DNA from: Opimibacter sp041746735
GTDB taxonomy: Bacteria > Bacteroidota > Bacteroidia > Chitinophagales > Saprospiraceae
Assembly (NCBI GenBank): GCA_041746735.1
Contig: JBGTGP010000020.1
Location: forward strand, 1 to 64,000
Length of the DNA: 64,000 bases
Direction: 5' to 3'
The translations under genes were made by a program, and so were the position numbers. Shown in pieces: positions 17,934 to 27,600 of the stretch (the stretch's first letter is position 1; every line of letters begins with the position of its first letter). The notes beneath the pieces are model-generated. The model saw only the letters and a list, made by a program, of their open reading frames with translations, made no database searches and was not told the origin of the DNA.

Positions 17934-18911
17934 TTGAGTTTGAGACAACAGGATATTCTGACCACATTTGAAGATTATCTCCGGTATGAGAAGAGGTACT
18001 CGGAGCATACGCTCGAAGGTTACCTTCGGGATATAGCGCAGTTTACAGCATACCTGCTAAGGCAGTATGACTTACTTGACCTGACTCTGGTGACCCATCA
18101 ACATATTCGCAGTTGGGTCGTATCCTTGCTTCGACAGGAAAACAAGACTATTACGGTGCGAAGAAAAATGGCCTCCCTGACTCATTTATTTAAGTGGATG
18201 CGGAGAAAGGCTATTTTGACCACCAACCCGATGTTGAAAGTGCACTTGCCAAAACCTCCTGAGCGACTTCCCAAATCCCTACCCGAGACAACCCTTAACC
18301 GCTTGTGGAAATCATTTGAAACTGATGTTCCTACCGGATCGTATTCAGCAACTCGTAATCAGGTCATGTTGGGACTTTTGTATGGGTCCGGATTGCGACG
18401 GAGTGAGCTGATAGGCTTGAGGTGGGCTGATGTGGACTTTGCCCGGATGATGCTGCGGATCACAGGAAAAGGCCGAAAATCCAGATTCGTACCAGTTAGC
18501 GATGAGGTCTTGCGACTTCTAGCCGTCTTTCGTGATCAGGTTCCGGCTGACTGGCCACATGGAAATGTGGATCGGGTGGTTTTGACCAATAGCGGAAAAC
18601 CATGTTATCCCAAGTTCGTTTATAACATTATTACACAAATGTTAGGAACTGTCACAACAGCCGAGAAGAAGAGTCCTCACGTCCTGAGGCACAGTATGGC
18701 CACACATCTGATGGATCATGGTGCCGAACTCAATGCGGTTAAGGAGATTCTGGGGCACAGCAGTCTGGCGGCGACTCAGATATATACCCATAATTCTATT
18801 TCCAGACTCAGGGACGTATATCATAAGGCCCATCCGGCAGCCGGGGAGACGGCACCAGAGCCGTTGGGCGACAAACAGCATAAAAGATTTCTAACCGATA
18901 AAAACACATGA
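17934..18911 (+). CDS. xerC: Tyrosine recombinase, XerC/XerD type
   Basis: A 325-residue site-specific recombinase of the kind that resolves chromosome dimers. The N-terminal SAM-like core-binding domain (about 1-95) is followed by the catalytic domain with all expected residues: Arg155 (GLRRSEL), Lys179 (GKGRKSR), His249/Arg252 (HVLRH), His275 (LGHSS) and nucleophile Tyr284 (IYTH). There is no ATG near the 5' end; TTG at 17934 (or 17940) is the likely start, and a TATATTTC box lies about 30 nt upstream. It overlaps hpf by 4 bp. The housekeeping context argues against a phage or integron enzyme; whether it is XerC or XerD is not certain. Confidence 0.88.
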   Translation: MSLRQQDILTTFEDYLRYEKRYSEHTLEGYLRDIAQFTAYLLRQYDLLDLTLVTHQHIRSWVVSLLRQENKTITVRRKMASLTHLFKWMRRKAILTTNPMLKVHLPKPPERLPKSLPETTLNRLWKSFETDVPTGSYSATRNQVMLGLLYGSGLRRSELIGLRWADVDFARMMLRITGKGRKSRFVPVSDEVLRLLAVFRDQVPADWPHGNVDRVVLTNSGKPCYPKFVYNIITQMLGTVTTAEKKSPHVLRHSMATHLMDHGAELNAVKEILGHSSLAATQIYTHNSISRLRDVYHKAHPAAGETAPEPLGDKQHKRFLTDKNT

Positions 18912-19240
18912 AGATGAAAGTGATCTTGACAGCCGTGCATTTTGACGCGGATCAAAACCTTGTCGATTACATTGAGAAGAAGGCAGCGAAACTTCAGCAG
19001 TTTTTTGATAAAATCATTGACGCGCAAGTCTTTCTGAAATTGGAAAATTCCGGTCAGGTCCGGGATAAAATCGTGGAAATGAAACTTCTGGTACCGGGAG
19101 ATACCTTAGTGGCAAAAGAAGTCAGTAAGACCTTTGAGGCTTCTATGGATGCCGTAGTTGAAAACATGAAGCGGCAGCTCAGTAAGCATAAGGAACGGAT
19201 TCAGACTAAGAATCACCAGACCAAACCCACAGTTTCATAG
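18908..19240 (+). CDS. hpf: Ribosome hibernation promoting factor / RaiA family
   Basis: A short (110-residue) S30AE-family protein that binds the decoding region of the 30S subunit and silences ribosomes in stationary phase. The beta-alpha-beta-beta-beta-alpha fold is apparent, ending in a basic tail (KRQLSKHKERIQTKNHQTK). There is no long C-terminal dimerisation domain, so it is the short type. It overlaps the upstream recombinase by 4 bp (ATGA) and precedes the tRNA-tuf cluster. Confidence 0.92.
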   Translation: MKMKVILTAVHFDADQNLVDYIEKKAAKLQQFFDKIIDAQVFLKLENSGQVRDKIVEMKLLVPGDTLVAKEVSKTFEASMDAVVENMKRQLSKHKERIQTKNHQTKPTVS

Positions 19241-19282
19241 AAATTATTGAGGCCGGAACCTATTAAAATCTTGGAATAGTTA

Positions 19283-19290
19283 TATCTTTG
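19283..19290 (+). promoter_or_regulatory. -7 box of the tRNA-tuf transcript
   Basis: TATCTTTG matches TAnnTTTG perfectly. It lies 42 bp after the hpf stop and about 230 bp before the first tRNA, so the precursor would carry a long leader (about 19296-19520) in which I see no gene. No TTG is at the usual -33 distance. Confidence 0.6.
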
Positions 19291-19520
19291 CATTCGCTTT
19301 CGGGGAAAGCCCTGGAAAAGTATATGTAATTCATTGATATACAGCTTAATAAAGTAGGTTTATTCGGGCTGACATCCATCTGGATGAATATCGATTTTGA
19401 CAGGAGATATAGATTTTCGCAAGGGGTTGCCCGGACGCATATAATTTTTCGTCTATACGATCGGAGGATATGGGCGGGTCGGACATACCGGTCCGGTTGG
19501 CTCAAAAACGCTATTCCAAT

Positions 19521-19593
19521 GCCAGTGTAGCTCAGTTGGTAGAGCAGCTGATTTGTAATCAGCTGGTCGGGGGTTCGAGTCCCTCTACTGGCT
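19521..19593 (+). tRNA. tRNA-Thr (anticodon TGT)
   Basis: Cloverleaf with acceptor GCCAGTG/TACTGGC, D-arm GCTC...GAGC, anticodon stem GCTGA/TCAGC with loop TTTGTAA, and T-loop TTCGAGT. CCA is not encoded. First of four tRNAs leading into tuf. Confidence 0.95.
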
Positions 19594-19629
19594 CTGTGAT
19601 GCTCCGGACCCGCGCGAAAGTCAACACAC

Positions 19630-19712
19630 GGGGGTGCGCCGGAGCTGGAGAGCCGGGCCAGACTGTAAATCTGGTGTCTACGACTGAATAGGTTCGATTC
19701 CTATCACCCCCA
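19630..19712 (+). tRNA. tRNA-Tyr (anticodon GTA)
   Basis: Class II tRNA with an extended variable arm. Acceptor GGGGGTG/CACCCCC, anticodon stem CCAGA/TCTGG with loop CTGTAAA, T-stem ATAGG/CCTAT. CCA is not encoded after A73. Confidence 0.95.
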
Positions 19713-19718
19713 CATTGT

Positions 19719-19794
19719 GCGGGCGTAGCTCAGTTGGTAGAGCATCAGCCTTCCAAGCTGAGGGTCGTGGGTTCGAGTCTCATCGCCCGCTCCA
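19719..19794 (+). tRNA. tRNA-Gly (anticodon TCC)
   Basis: Acceptor GCGGGCG/CGCCCGC, anticodon stem TCAGC/GCTGA with loop CTTCCAA, T-loop TTCGAGT. The discriminator T (19791) is followed directly by CCA in the DNA, unlike its three neighbours in the cluster. It begins only 7 nt after tRNA-Tyr ends. Confidence 0.95.
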
Positions 19795-19823
19795 TCAAGA
19801 CTGTGACAAAGGTTGCAGGACCA

Positions 19824-19895
<72 letters not shown>

Positions 19896-19974
19896 CAGTG
19901 ACATTCGCAAGCACAACAAAGTAAATCGCAATCAGTATTTCGTTCATTAATAGCTTTTAAAACAAACACAATCC

Positions 19975-21171
19975 ATGGCAAAAGAAACCTTTCAGCGTAC
20001 CAAACCACACGTCAATATCGGTACGATCGGTCACGTCGATCACGGCAAAACGACTCTGACTGCTGCTATCACGTATGTATTGTCGGAGCAGGGTCTGGCA
20101 AAGAAAGCATCCTATGATTCTATCGATGCCGCTCCCGAAGAAAAAGAAAGAGGGATCACTATTAACACGGCACACGTAGAATACGAAACCGTCAACCGTC
20201 ACTATGCCCACGTAGACTGTCCGGGCCACGCTGACTATGTCAAGAACCTGGTTACAGGTGCTGCTCAAATGGACGGCGCTATCCTGGTCGTTGCTGCTAC
20301 AGACGGCCCGATGCCTCAAACCCGCGAGCATATCCTCCTGGCACGCCAGGTAGGTGTACCCAAGATCGTGGTGTTTATGAATAAAGTAGACCTCGTGGAT
20401 GATGCCGAAATGCTCGAACTGGTCGAAATGGAAGTCAGAGAGTTGCTGGATCAGTATGGTTTTGATGGCAATAACTCAGCCATTGTTAAAGGATCTGCCC
20501 TAAAAGCCCTCGAAGGAGATGCTAAAGGCAAGGAAGCCATCATTGAGTTGATGCACGCGGTTGACACCCAGATCCCTGAGCCGGTTCGGGATATTGATAA
20601 GCCGTTCCTGATGCCGATCGAAGACGTATTCTCGATCACAGGCCGGGGTACAGTCGCCACTGGTCGTATCGAGCGCGGTGTGATCAATACAGGTGACAAC
20701 GTCCAGATCATCGGTATGATGAAAGATGGTGAAAAACCATTGACATCGACCGTGACCGGAGTCGAAATGTTCCGTAAAATCCTCGACAGAGGAGAAGCAG
20801 GTGACAATGCCGGATTGCTCCTGAGGGGTATTGAAAAAGACCAGATTCATCGGGGTATGGTTATTATCAAACCTGACTCTGTCAAGCCACACAAGAAATT
20901 TAAGTGTGAGACGTATGTACTTGGAAAAGATGAAGGGGGACGTCATACACCATTTTTCAATGGCTATCGTCCGCAGTTTTACTTCCGTACAACGGACGTC
21001 ACAGGTGATGTGAAATTGCCGGAAGGCGTTGAGATGGTCATGCCGGGTGATAACGTCACACTGGAAGTGGTCCTGATCAATACCATCGCGATGGAAAAGG
21101 GACTCCGTTTTGCTATCCGTGAAGGTGGCCGGACGGTAGGGGCTGGTCAGGTCACCGAGATTCTCGACTAA
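19975..21171 (+). CDS. tuf: Elongation factor Tu
   Basis: The GTPase that delivers aminoacyl-tRNA to the ribosome; 398 residues. P-loop GHVDHGKT (residues 19-26), switch I ERGITINTAHVEYE, switch II DCPGHADYV, and NKVD specificity motif are all present, followed by the two beta-barrel domains. It is expressed downstream of four tRNAs, the common bacterial tRNA-tufB arrangement, and ends in its own terminator. Confidence 0.99.
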   Translation: MAKETFQRTKPHVNIGTIGHVDHGKTTLTAAITYVLSEQGLAKKASYDSIDAAPEEKERGITINTAHVEYETVNRHYAHVDCPGHADYVKNLVTGAAQMDGAILVVAATDGPMPQTREHILLARQVGVPKIVVFMNKVDLVDDAEMLELVEMEVRELLDQYGFDGNNSAIVKGSALKALEGDAKGKEAIIELMHAVDTQIPEPVRDIDKPFLMPIEDVFSITGRGTVATGRIERGVINTGDNVQIIGMMKDGEKPLTSTVTGVEMFRKILDRGEAGDNAGLLLRGIEKDQIHRGMVIIKPDSVKPHKKFKCETYVLGKDEGGRHTPFFNGYRPQFYFRTTDVTGDVKLPEGVEMVMPGDNVTLEVVLINTIAMEKGLRFAIREGGRTVGAGQVTEILD

Positions 21172-21203
21172 TACGCTACGGCTATTATCAAATACTGATT
21201 ATA

Positions 21204-21252
21204 ATTCCGGCAGGAAAAACGCCAAAGGGAATATTTCCTGTCGGAATCTTTT
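21204..21252 (+). terminator. Terminator after tuf
   Basis: A 14-bp stem with one G-T wobble (ATTCCGGCAGGAAA with TTTCCTGTCGGAAT), a 16-nt loop, and a CTTTTC tail. It lies 32 bp after tuf. The downstream tRNA-Trp-secE unit needs its own promoter or read-through; I find no perfect TAnnTTTG between 21253 and 21321. Confidence 0.8.
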
Positions 21253-21321
21253 CAATATCATACCGGACATAGTTTCTTCCGGGTGTCTCTTCGGGGATAG
21301 AAAAGAGGAAACAACTTGTTT

Positions 21322-21397
21322 AGGGAGGTAGCTCAATTGGTAGAGCGACGGTCTCCAAAACCGTAGGCTGCGGGTTCGATTCCTGTCCTCCCTGCCA
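21322..21397 (+). tRNA. tRNA-Trp (anticodon CCA)
   Basis: Acceptor AGGGAGG/CCTCCCT, anticodon stem ACGGT/ACCGT with loop CTCCAAA, T-loop TTCGATT, discriminator G followed by an encoded CCA. tRNA-Trp directly before secE is a widely conserved order. Confidence 0.96.
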
Positions 21398-21455
21398 TCA
21401 GGTTATAAGACCGAAGAGAGGACAGGTGTACGAATAACAGAAGCAAAACAAAGGG

Positions 21456-21644
21456 ATGGAACAGATCAAGTTATACGTCATAGAAAGCTACAATGAGTTG
21501 GTCAACAAGGTGACCTGGCCGACATGGGCCAATCTTCTGGCCAGTACGCGTGTGGTATTGATAGGCGCGGCGATCATCGCCCTGCTCGTCCTTATCCTCG
21601 ATGCGATCAGCAAGCAGATCATGGGCGTACTTTATAATTTATAA
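21456..21644 (+). CDS. secE: Preprotein translocase subunit SecE
   Basis: A 62-residue subunit that clamps the SecYE channel. Short bacterial type: an amphipathic helix with the conserved VTWPT segment (about residues 18-22), then one transmembrane helix (about 28-50). It lies 11 bp upstream of nusG, the standard order. Confidence 0.96.
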   Translation: MEQIKLYVIESYNELVNKVTWPTWANLLASTRVVLIGAAIIALLVLILDAISKQIMGVLYNL

Positions 21645-21655
21645 TTCAGTCAATT

Positions 21656-22204
21656 ATGTCTGAAGGCAAAAGGTGGTATTCATTACGGGTCATTTCCGGA
21701 AAAGAGCGCAAGATTAAGGAGCGCATCGAACTGGAATTGAAACGAGCTGGCTGGGACGATGTCGTGACCCAGATCCTGGTGCCTTCGGAGAAAGTATATA
21801 AGATCCGCAACGGAAAAAAGGTTATCCTCGATAGAAATATTCTGCCGGGATATATCCTGCTCGAAGCCGATCCGCAACGATTTTCCGCTGAGATTGTTCA
21901 GGGAATTGCCAACATGCCAAATGTCATTCATTTCCTGGGGCGCAACCAACCGATCCCCATGCAGGAAAGCGAGGCTAACCGGATGCTAGGTAAAGTAGAT
22001 GAATCTCAGGGTCTGGCTGAGTCTATGGTAGAGCCTTTTATCGAAGGCGAAATGGTCAAGATCATTGATGGTCCGTTTAACGACTTTGTCGGAGATATCA
22101 AAGAGATCAATGAAGAAAAGAAGAAATTGAAAGTCATTGTAAAAATATTCGGACGTGGAACAGAAGTCGAGCTCAACTTTATGCAAGTTGAGAAAACATC
22201 CTGA
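21656..22204 (+). CDS. nusG: Transcription termination/antitermination protein NusG
   Basis: A 182-residue RNA polymerase-binding factor that couples transcription with translation. The N-terminal NGN domain starts at KRWYSLRVISGKERKIKE and includes the GYILLEA segment. A C-terminal KOW domain contains EGEMVKIIDGPFNDFVG (about 122-138). There is no large insertion. Second gene of the secE-nusG-rplKAJL-rpoBC block. Confidence 0.97.
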   Translation: MSEGKRWYSLRVISGKERKIKERIELELKRAGWDDVVTQILVPSEKVYKIRNGKKVILDRNILPGYILLEADPQRFSAEIVQGIANMPNVIHFLGRNQPIPMQESEANRMLGKVDESQGLAESMVEPFIEGEMVKIIDGPFNDFVGDIKEINEEKKKLKVIVKIFGRGTEVELNFMQVEKTS

Positions 22205-22241
22205 TCTACAGCCTTTTAATAATTAAGATCTGAAGTCAAAT

Positions 22242-22697
22242 ATGGCAAAGGAAATAGAAACATTTATCAAATTGCAGGTCAAAGGTGGTGCTGCCAATCC
22301 TGCTCCTCCTGTAGGTCCCGCCCTGGGTTCCAAAGGTGTCAACATCATGGAATTCTGCAAGCGTTTCAACGCCCGTACCCAGGATATGCCCGGCAAACTG
22401 GTCCCGGTGATTATAACCGTGTTTAAGGACAAAACCTTTGACTTTGAGTTGAAGACGGCCCCCGCAGCAGTTCAATTGCTCGAAGCATCCAAGGCCAAAT
22501 CCGGATCACCAGAGCCTAATCGTAAGAAAATCGGTTCCGTCACCTGGGACCAGGTAACCACGATTGCACAGGATAAGATGGCGGACCTCAATGCTTTTAC
22601 CCTGACATCTGCGATTTCAATGGTGGCCGGGACTGCCCGGAGCATGGGACTGACCGTCACCGGTACCCCACCGGAGGGGATCACGGTGAAATCCTAA
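22242..22697 (+). CDS. rplK: 50S ribosomal protein L11
   Basis: Binds the GTPase-associated region of 23S rRNA. 151 residues, with the N-terminal proline-rich hinge NPAPPVGPALGSKGVNIMEF (about 21-40) and the C-terminal rRNA-binding domain. The last residues extend slightly beyond the usual 141-147. A 123-bp spacer separates it from rplA, longer than elsewhere in the cluster. Confidence 0.97.
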   Translation: MAKEIETFIKLQVKGGAANPAPPVGPALGSKGVNIMEFCKRFNARTQDMPGKLVPVIITVFKDKTFDFELKTAPAAVQLLEASKAKSGSPEPNRKKIGSVTWDQVTTIAQDKMADLNAFTLTSAISMVAGTARSMGLTVTGTPPEGITVKS

Positions 22698-22820
22698 AAC
22701 AGAGTGAAATACAATAGCCGGTGCATAACGGTGTACAGGCGCTAAAGAGTACTATCATATACAAAAGGGAGTGACCTAATATAGAAAGGGTTGCGCCAAA
22801 ACCTTTAAAACAAATTTTGA

Positions 22821-23510
22821 ATGGCTAAGCTTAGCAAAAAAATGGCTATCGCGGCTCAAAAGGTCGATAGCAATAAACTTTATGACCTTCAGGAGGCCAT
22901 GAAGTTGGTCAAGGAAGTCAATGTCACCAAGTTTGACGCTTCCGTTGATATCCACGTTCGTCTCGGGGTAGACCCGAGAAAGGCCGACCAGGCCATACGG
23001 GGTACAGTAAGTCTTCCACACGGAACAGGTAAAACCAAACGCGTACTGGTGTTGTGTACTCCCGATAAAGTCCAGGAGGCACTCACAGCCGGAGCCGATT
23101 ACGCTGGACTGGATGAGTATGTATCCAAGATTCAGGAAGGTTGGACCGATATCGATGTAATCATCGCGATGCCATCCGTCATGGCTCAGGTAGGTAAGAT
23201 TGGCCGTATTCTTGGCCCAAGAGGCCTTATGCCCAACCCAAAATCCGGTACCGTCACCATGGATATTGCCGGTGCCGTTCAGGAAGTAAAGGCAGGTAAA
23301 ATTGCTTTTCGGGTTGATAAATTCGGGATTATTCACTCACCGGTGGGCCGTGTTTCCTTCTCTGCTGAAAAACTCCAGGAAAATGCCCTCGAGTTGCTTA
23401 ACACCATCCAACGGCTTAAGCCCAGTAGTTCCAAAGGCATTTATATGAAGACGATCTCCGTCGCCTCTACGATGAGCCCGGGTATCAATGTAGATCCAAA
23501 AGTTGTTTAA
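22821..23510 (+). CDS. rplA: 50S ribosomal protein L1
   Basis: A 229-residue L1-stalk protein. The signature GRILGPRGLMPNPKSGTVT is present at about residues 131-149. L1 typically represses its own operon by binding its mRNA; the 123-bp spacer upstream would be the place to look, but I cannot point to a specific fold there. Confidence 0.97.
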   Translation: MAKLSKKMAIAAQKVDSNKLYDLQEAMKLVKEVNVTKFDASVDIHVRLGVDPRKADQAIRGTVSLPHGTGKTKRVLVLCTPDKVQEALTAGADYAGLDEYVSKIQEGWTDIDVIIAMPSVMAQVGKIGRILGPRGLMPNPKSGTVTMDIAGAVQEVKAGKIAFRVDKFGIIHSPVGRVSFSAEKLQENALELLNTIQRLKPSSSKGIYMKTISVASTMSPGINVDPKVV

Positions 23511-23548
23511 TCCAGACGATCAGCAGATCAGCTAAAACCATTCAAACG

Positions 23549-24076
23549 ATGAACAAACAGGAAAAAGATCAGATGATAGAGCAGTTGCGCGAGAAATTCG
23601 ACAGCAGTTCGTTTATATACTTTACTGACGCCTCCTCTATGACGGTCGCGCAGGTCAATAAGCTGAGACGCATGTGTTTTCAGCAGGGAATTGAGATGAC
23701 CGTGGTCAAGAATACGCTGGCCCGCAAAGCCATGGAACGTTTGAGTGAAGAACGGGGTTTTGCACCTATCTATGCCGCGCTCGAAGGTCCTACTGCTATC
23801 ATGCTCACCGATACTGCCAATGCACCGGCAAAACTTATCAAAGATTTTCGGAAAGACGGTAGTCGGCCAGCACTTAAAGCTGCATATATCGACAGCGATA
23901 TCTTCTTTGGCGATGATCAGCTTGATACCCTTATTGCCCTCAAATCCAAAGAGGATCTGGTCGGTGAGGTCATTATGCTCCTTCAGTCTCCGGCACGCAA
24001 TGTGATTTCGGCCCTTCAGTCGGGCGGGAATACCATCGCGGGTTTGGTCAAGACGCTGGAAGAGCGCGCATCCTAA
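23549..24076 (+). CDS. rplJ: 50S ribosomal protein L10
   Basis: A 175-residue stalk base protein that binds 23S rRNA and carries L7/L12 dimers on its C-terminal helix. The N-terminus shows the usual SSFIYFTDASSMTVAQVNKLR and VVKNTLARKA segments. The spacer before it is only 38 bp, so there is no room for a typical L10 leader directly in front. Confidence 0.95.
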   Translation: MNKQEKDQMIEQLREKFDSSSFIYFTDASSMTVAQVNKLRRMCFQQGIEMTVVKNTLARKAMERLSEERGFAPIYAALEGPTAIMLTDTANAPAKLIKDFRKDGSRPALKAAYIDSDIFFGDDQLDTLIALKSKEDLVGEVIMLLQSPARNVISALQSGGNTIAGLVKTLEERAS

Positions 24077-24127
24077 GGCTTCCATTTTTCAATCATATTC
24101 ATCCATTTTTTTAAAAAAACAAACAAC

Positions 24128-24508
24128 ATGGCAGACGTTAAAACATTGGCCGAGCAACTGGTAAACCTTACCGTTAAGGAAGTAAGCGAGTTGGCCAACA
24201 TTCTGAAATCCGATTATGGTATTGAACCTGCAGCAGCAGCAGTTGCTATCGCCGCTGCACCCGCAGGAGGTGGTGAAGCAGCCGCTCCGGTAGAAAAAAC
24301 AGAATTCGACATCTTCCTGAAGAACGCCGGTGGCAACAAACTTCAGGTTGTGAAGGAAGTTAAAACTCTTCTGGGCCTTGGCTTGAAAGAAGCTAAAGAT
24401 CTTGTTGACGGCGCTCCAGCGATGCTGAAGACCGGTGCAGCGAAAGACGAAGCTAACTCCGTAAAAGCAGCCCTGGAAGCTGCCGGTGCAGAAGTGGAAC
24501 TGAAATAA
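24128..24508 (+). CDS. rplL: 50S ribosomal protein L7/L12
   Basis: A 126-residue stalk protein that recruits translation GTPases. N-terminal dimerisation helices (about 1-33), an Ala/Gly-rich hinge (about 36-53) and a C-terminal domain with GLGLKEAKDLVDGAP are present. 51 bp after rplJ. Confidence 0.97.
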   Translation: MADVKTLAEQLVNLTVKEVSELANILKSDYGIEPAAAAVAIAAAPAGGGEAAAPVEKTEFDIFLKNAGGNKLQVVKEVKTLLGLGLKEAKDLVDGAPAMLKTGAAKDEANSVKAALEAAGAEVELK

Positions 24509-24607
24509 GTGCTTCTCCGGAAGTACCACATTACCTAATCAAAATCGAATGATATCACCACCAAAAGGTGCATCATTGAGACATATCATTGTATTCATAC
24601 AAGGCTT

Positions 24608-24636
24608 GGCCGGAGGGTGTATATCATCTTCCGGCC
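24608..24636 (+). promoter_or_regulatory. Hairpin in the rplL-rpoB spacer (possible attenuator or processing site)
   Basis: GGCCGGA pairs with TCCGGCC across a 15-nt loop within the 189-bp spacer. No T-run follows, so complete termination is unlikely. In many bacteria this spacer holds an attenuator or RNase site that sets the ratio of ribosomal protein to polymerase; the same role is inferred here from position. Confidence 0.4.
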
Positions 24637-24697
24637 CGGCTATTTGTATTTGTTGAAATAAGCTCTCGAGCGTTTTTATCCTAAATCGTAACCATCC

Positions 24698-27600
24698 ATG
24701 GCCGGTAGTGCAGTCGTCAAGTCCCTCGCAAAAGAAAGGATCAATTTTGGAAAAATTGACCTGAATACCCAATACCCTGATTTTCTGGAAATCCAACTGA
24801 AATCATTTCAGGAGTTTTTCCAGCTCGAGACCACACCTGAAAACAGGATCAATGAGGGCCTCTATAAAGTGTTTCAGGAGAACTTTCCAATCTCAGATGC
24901 CAGAAGCATCTTCGTACTCGAGTTCCTCGATTACTTTATCGATCCACCACGCTATAAGATTGAGGAGTGTATGCACCGTGGATTAACGTATAGTGTGCCC
25001 CTCAAAGCCAAACTCCGGTTATCCTGCAACGACGAAGAGCACATTGACTTTGAAACCATCGTTCAAGATGTTTTCCTCGGTAACATTCCCTACATGACCC
25101 CCAAAGGTACCTTTGTCATCAATGGTGCTGAGCGGGTTATTGTTTCACAGCTTCACCGTTCGCCCGGGGTGTTTTTCAGCCAGTCCTATCACCCGAATGG
25201 CACAAAAATCTATTCCGCCCGGGTTATTCCGTTCAAAGGTGCATGGATGGAGTTTGCGACCGACATCAACAATGTGATGTACGCGTATATCGATCGGAAA
25301 AAGAAGTTCCCGGTGACGACGCTTCTTCGTGCCATCGGATTTGATTCCGACCGTGAGATTCTCAGCCTGTTTGAACTTGCTGAAGAAGTCAAAGTAAACA
25401 AGGCTTCGCTGAAAAAAGCAATCGGCCGCAAACTCGCAGCCCGTATCCTCCGGAAATGGACGGAGGACTTTGTGGATGAGGATACTGCTGAAGTGGTCAC
25501 CATCGAACGGAATGAGATCATTCTCGAGCGTGATGTGATCATCGATGAAGATCATATCGATATGATCCTGGAAGCCAATGAATCTACCATCATCTTGCAA
25601 CGGGAGGATATCGGAGAAGACTATTCGATCATCTATAATACCCTCCAGAAGGACCCCACCAGCTCAGAAATGGAAGCGGTCCAGTATATCTACCGCCAGT
25701 TACGCGGCTCTGATCCCCCGGATGAAGAAACCGCCCGTGGTATCATTGATAAATTGTTCTTCTCAGACAAACGATATAACCTCGGTGATGTCGGTCGTTA
25801 CAAGATCAACCGTAAACTTGGAATCGACATCGATAGGGAACTTCAGGTACTGACAAAGGAGGATATCATCTCCATCGTCAAGTATCTCGTCAGCCTTACG
25901 AACCAAAAGGCAGAACTGGATGACATTGATCACCTGTCCAACCGTCGTGTTCGCACGGTAGGGGAGCAATTATATGCCCAGTTTGGCGTAGGGCTTGCGC
26001 GGATGGCCCGGACTATACGGGAGCGAATGAATGTTCGCGACAATGAAGTCTTTACGCCTATTGATCTGATCAATGCAAGAACGTTGTCATCTGTGATCAA
26101 CTCGTTCTTTGGCACCAGCCAGTTGTCTCAGTTTCTTGATCAAACAAATCCACTCTCCGAGATCACGCATAAGCGCCGTATATCGGCACTGGGCCCGGGT
26201 GGTCTCTCACGTGAGCGTGCTGGGTTTGAGGTTCGGGACGTACACTATTCCCACTACGGCCGTCTATGTACGATCGAGACACCGGAAGGTCCGAATATTG
26301 GTCTGATTTCTACACTCTGCGTTCATGCCAAGATCAATAAAATGGGATTCCTCGAGACCCCCTATCGGCGGGTCGCTGATGGTAAAGTGGTGCTCCGGGG
26401 TCATGCAGAGTATCTCACTGCCGAAGGGGAAGACTATTTGAAAATCGCCCAGGCGAATACGCCGATTGATAAAACAGGAGTCTTCATGACAGATCGGATC
26501 AAGGCCCGAGAGCATGGTGATTTCCCGATGTTGACGCCGGATGAAATTGAATACATGGATGTGGCACCCAATCAGATTGTCGGGGTGTCTGCCTCGCTCA
26601 TTCCGTTCCTCGAAAATGATGATGCTAACCGGGCCCTGATGGGATCCAACATGCAACGTCAGGCTGTACCGCTGATCAAGCCCGCAGCACCCATCGTTGG
26701 TACCGGACTTGAAGCAAAAGTGGCACTTGACAGCAGGATGCTGATCAATGCGGAGGGTCCTGGCATCGTACAATATGTGGATTCTACACGGATCACCATC
26801 AAGTACGACCGTTCAGAAGAAGACCAGCTGGTCAGCTTTGAAGATGATCTCAGAACGTATCATCTGACGAAATTTCAACGTACCAATCAGGGAACCTGCA
26901 TCAACCTCAAACCGATCGTTAAGAAAGGCGACCGGGTTAAGGAAGGTACGATCCTGTGTGATGGCTATGCGACCGAAAAGGGAGAACTGGCACTCGGTCA
27001 GAACCTGAAGGTAGCCTTCATGCCCTGGAAGGGTTACAACTTTGAAGATGCAGTCGTCGTGTCCGAGCGGATTGTCAAGGAAGATATTTTTACTTCTATT
27101 CACATTGAAAGTTTCGAACTGGAAGTCCGGGATACCAAACTGGGTGAGGAGGAGTTGACCAATGATATACCAAATGTAAGTGAGGAAGCGACCAAGGATC
27201 TGGATGAGAATGGTATCATACGGATAGGCGCCAATGTCAATGAAGGAGATATCCTGATAGGTAAAATCACGCCTAAAGGCGAAACAGATCCTACACCAGA
27301 GGAAAAGCTTCTTCGGGCCATCTTCGGAGATAAAGCAGGGGATGTGAAGGATGCTTCATTCACGGCACCTCCATCTACCGATGGGGTAGTTATTGACAAA
27401 CAACTTTTCGCGCGGGCGAAGAAAGATAAGTTCCAGAAAGCGCAGGAGAAGAAGCTTATTGACCAATTGGATGATAAACACGGTGTGGCGATCAACGAGC
27501 TCAAGACACTCTTGATCGATAAACTTTCTGTTCTCGTAAAAGGTCAAACCTCCAACGGAGTTAAGTCCATATACGGGGAGATGGTCGTCAACAAGGGTAA

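Noticed and set aside
17934..18911. Tyrosine recombinase as a mark of a prophage or integrative element
   Set aside because: It overlaps hpf in a conserved housekeeping context, and no attachment-site repeats or phage genes surround it.
22776..24085. Antisense frames of 185-186 codons over rplA and rplJ
   Set aside because: Opposite to ribosomal protein genes, no start context or homology signs.
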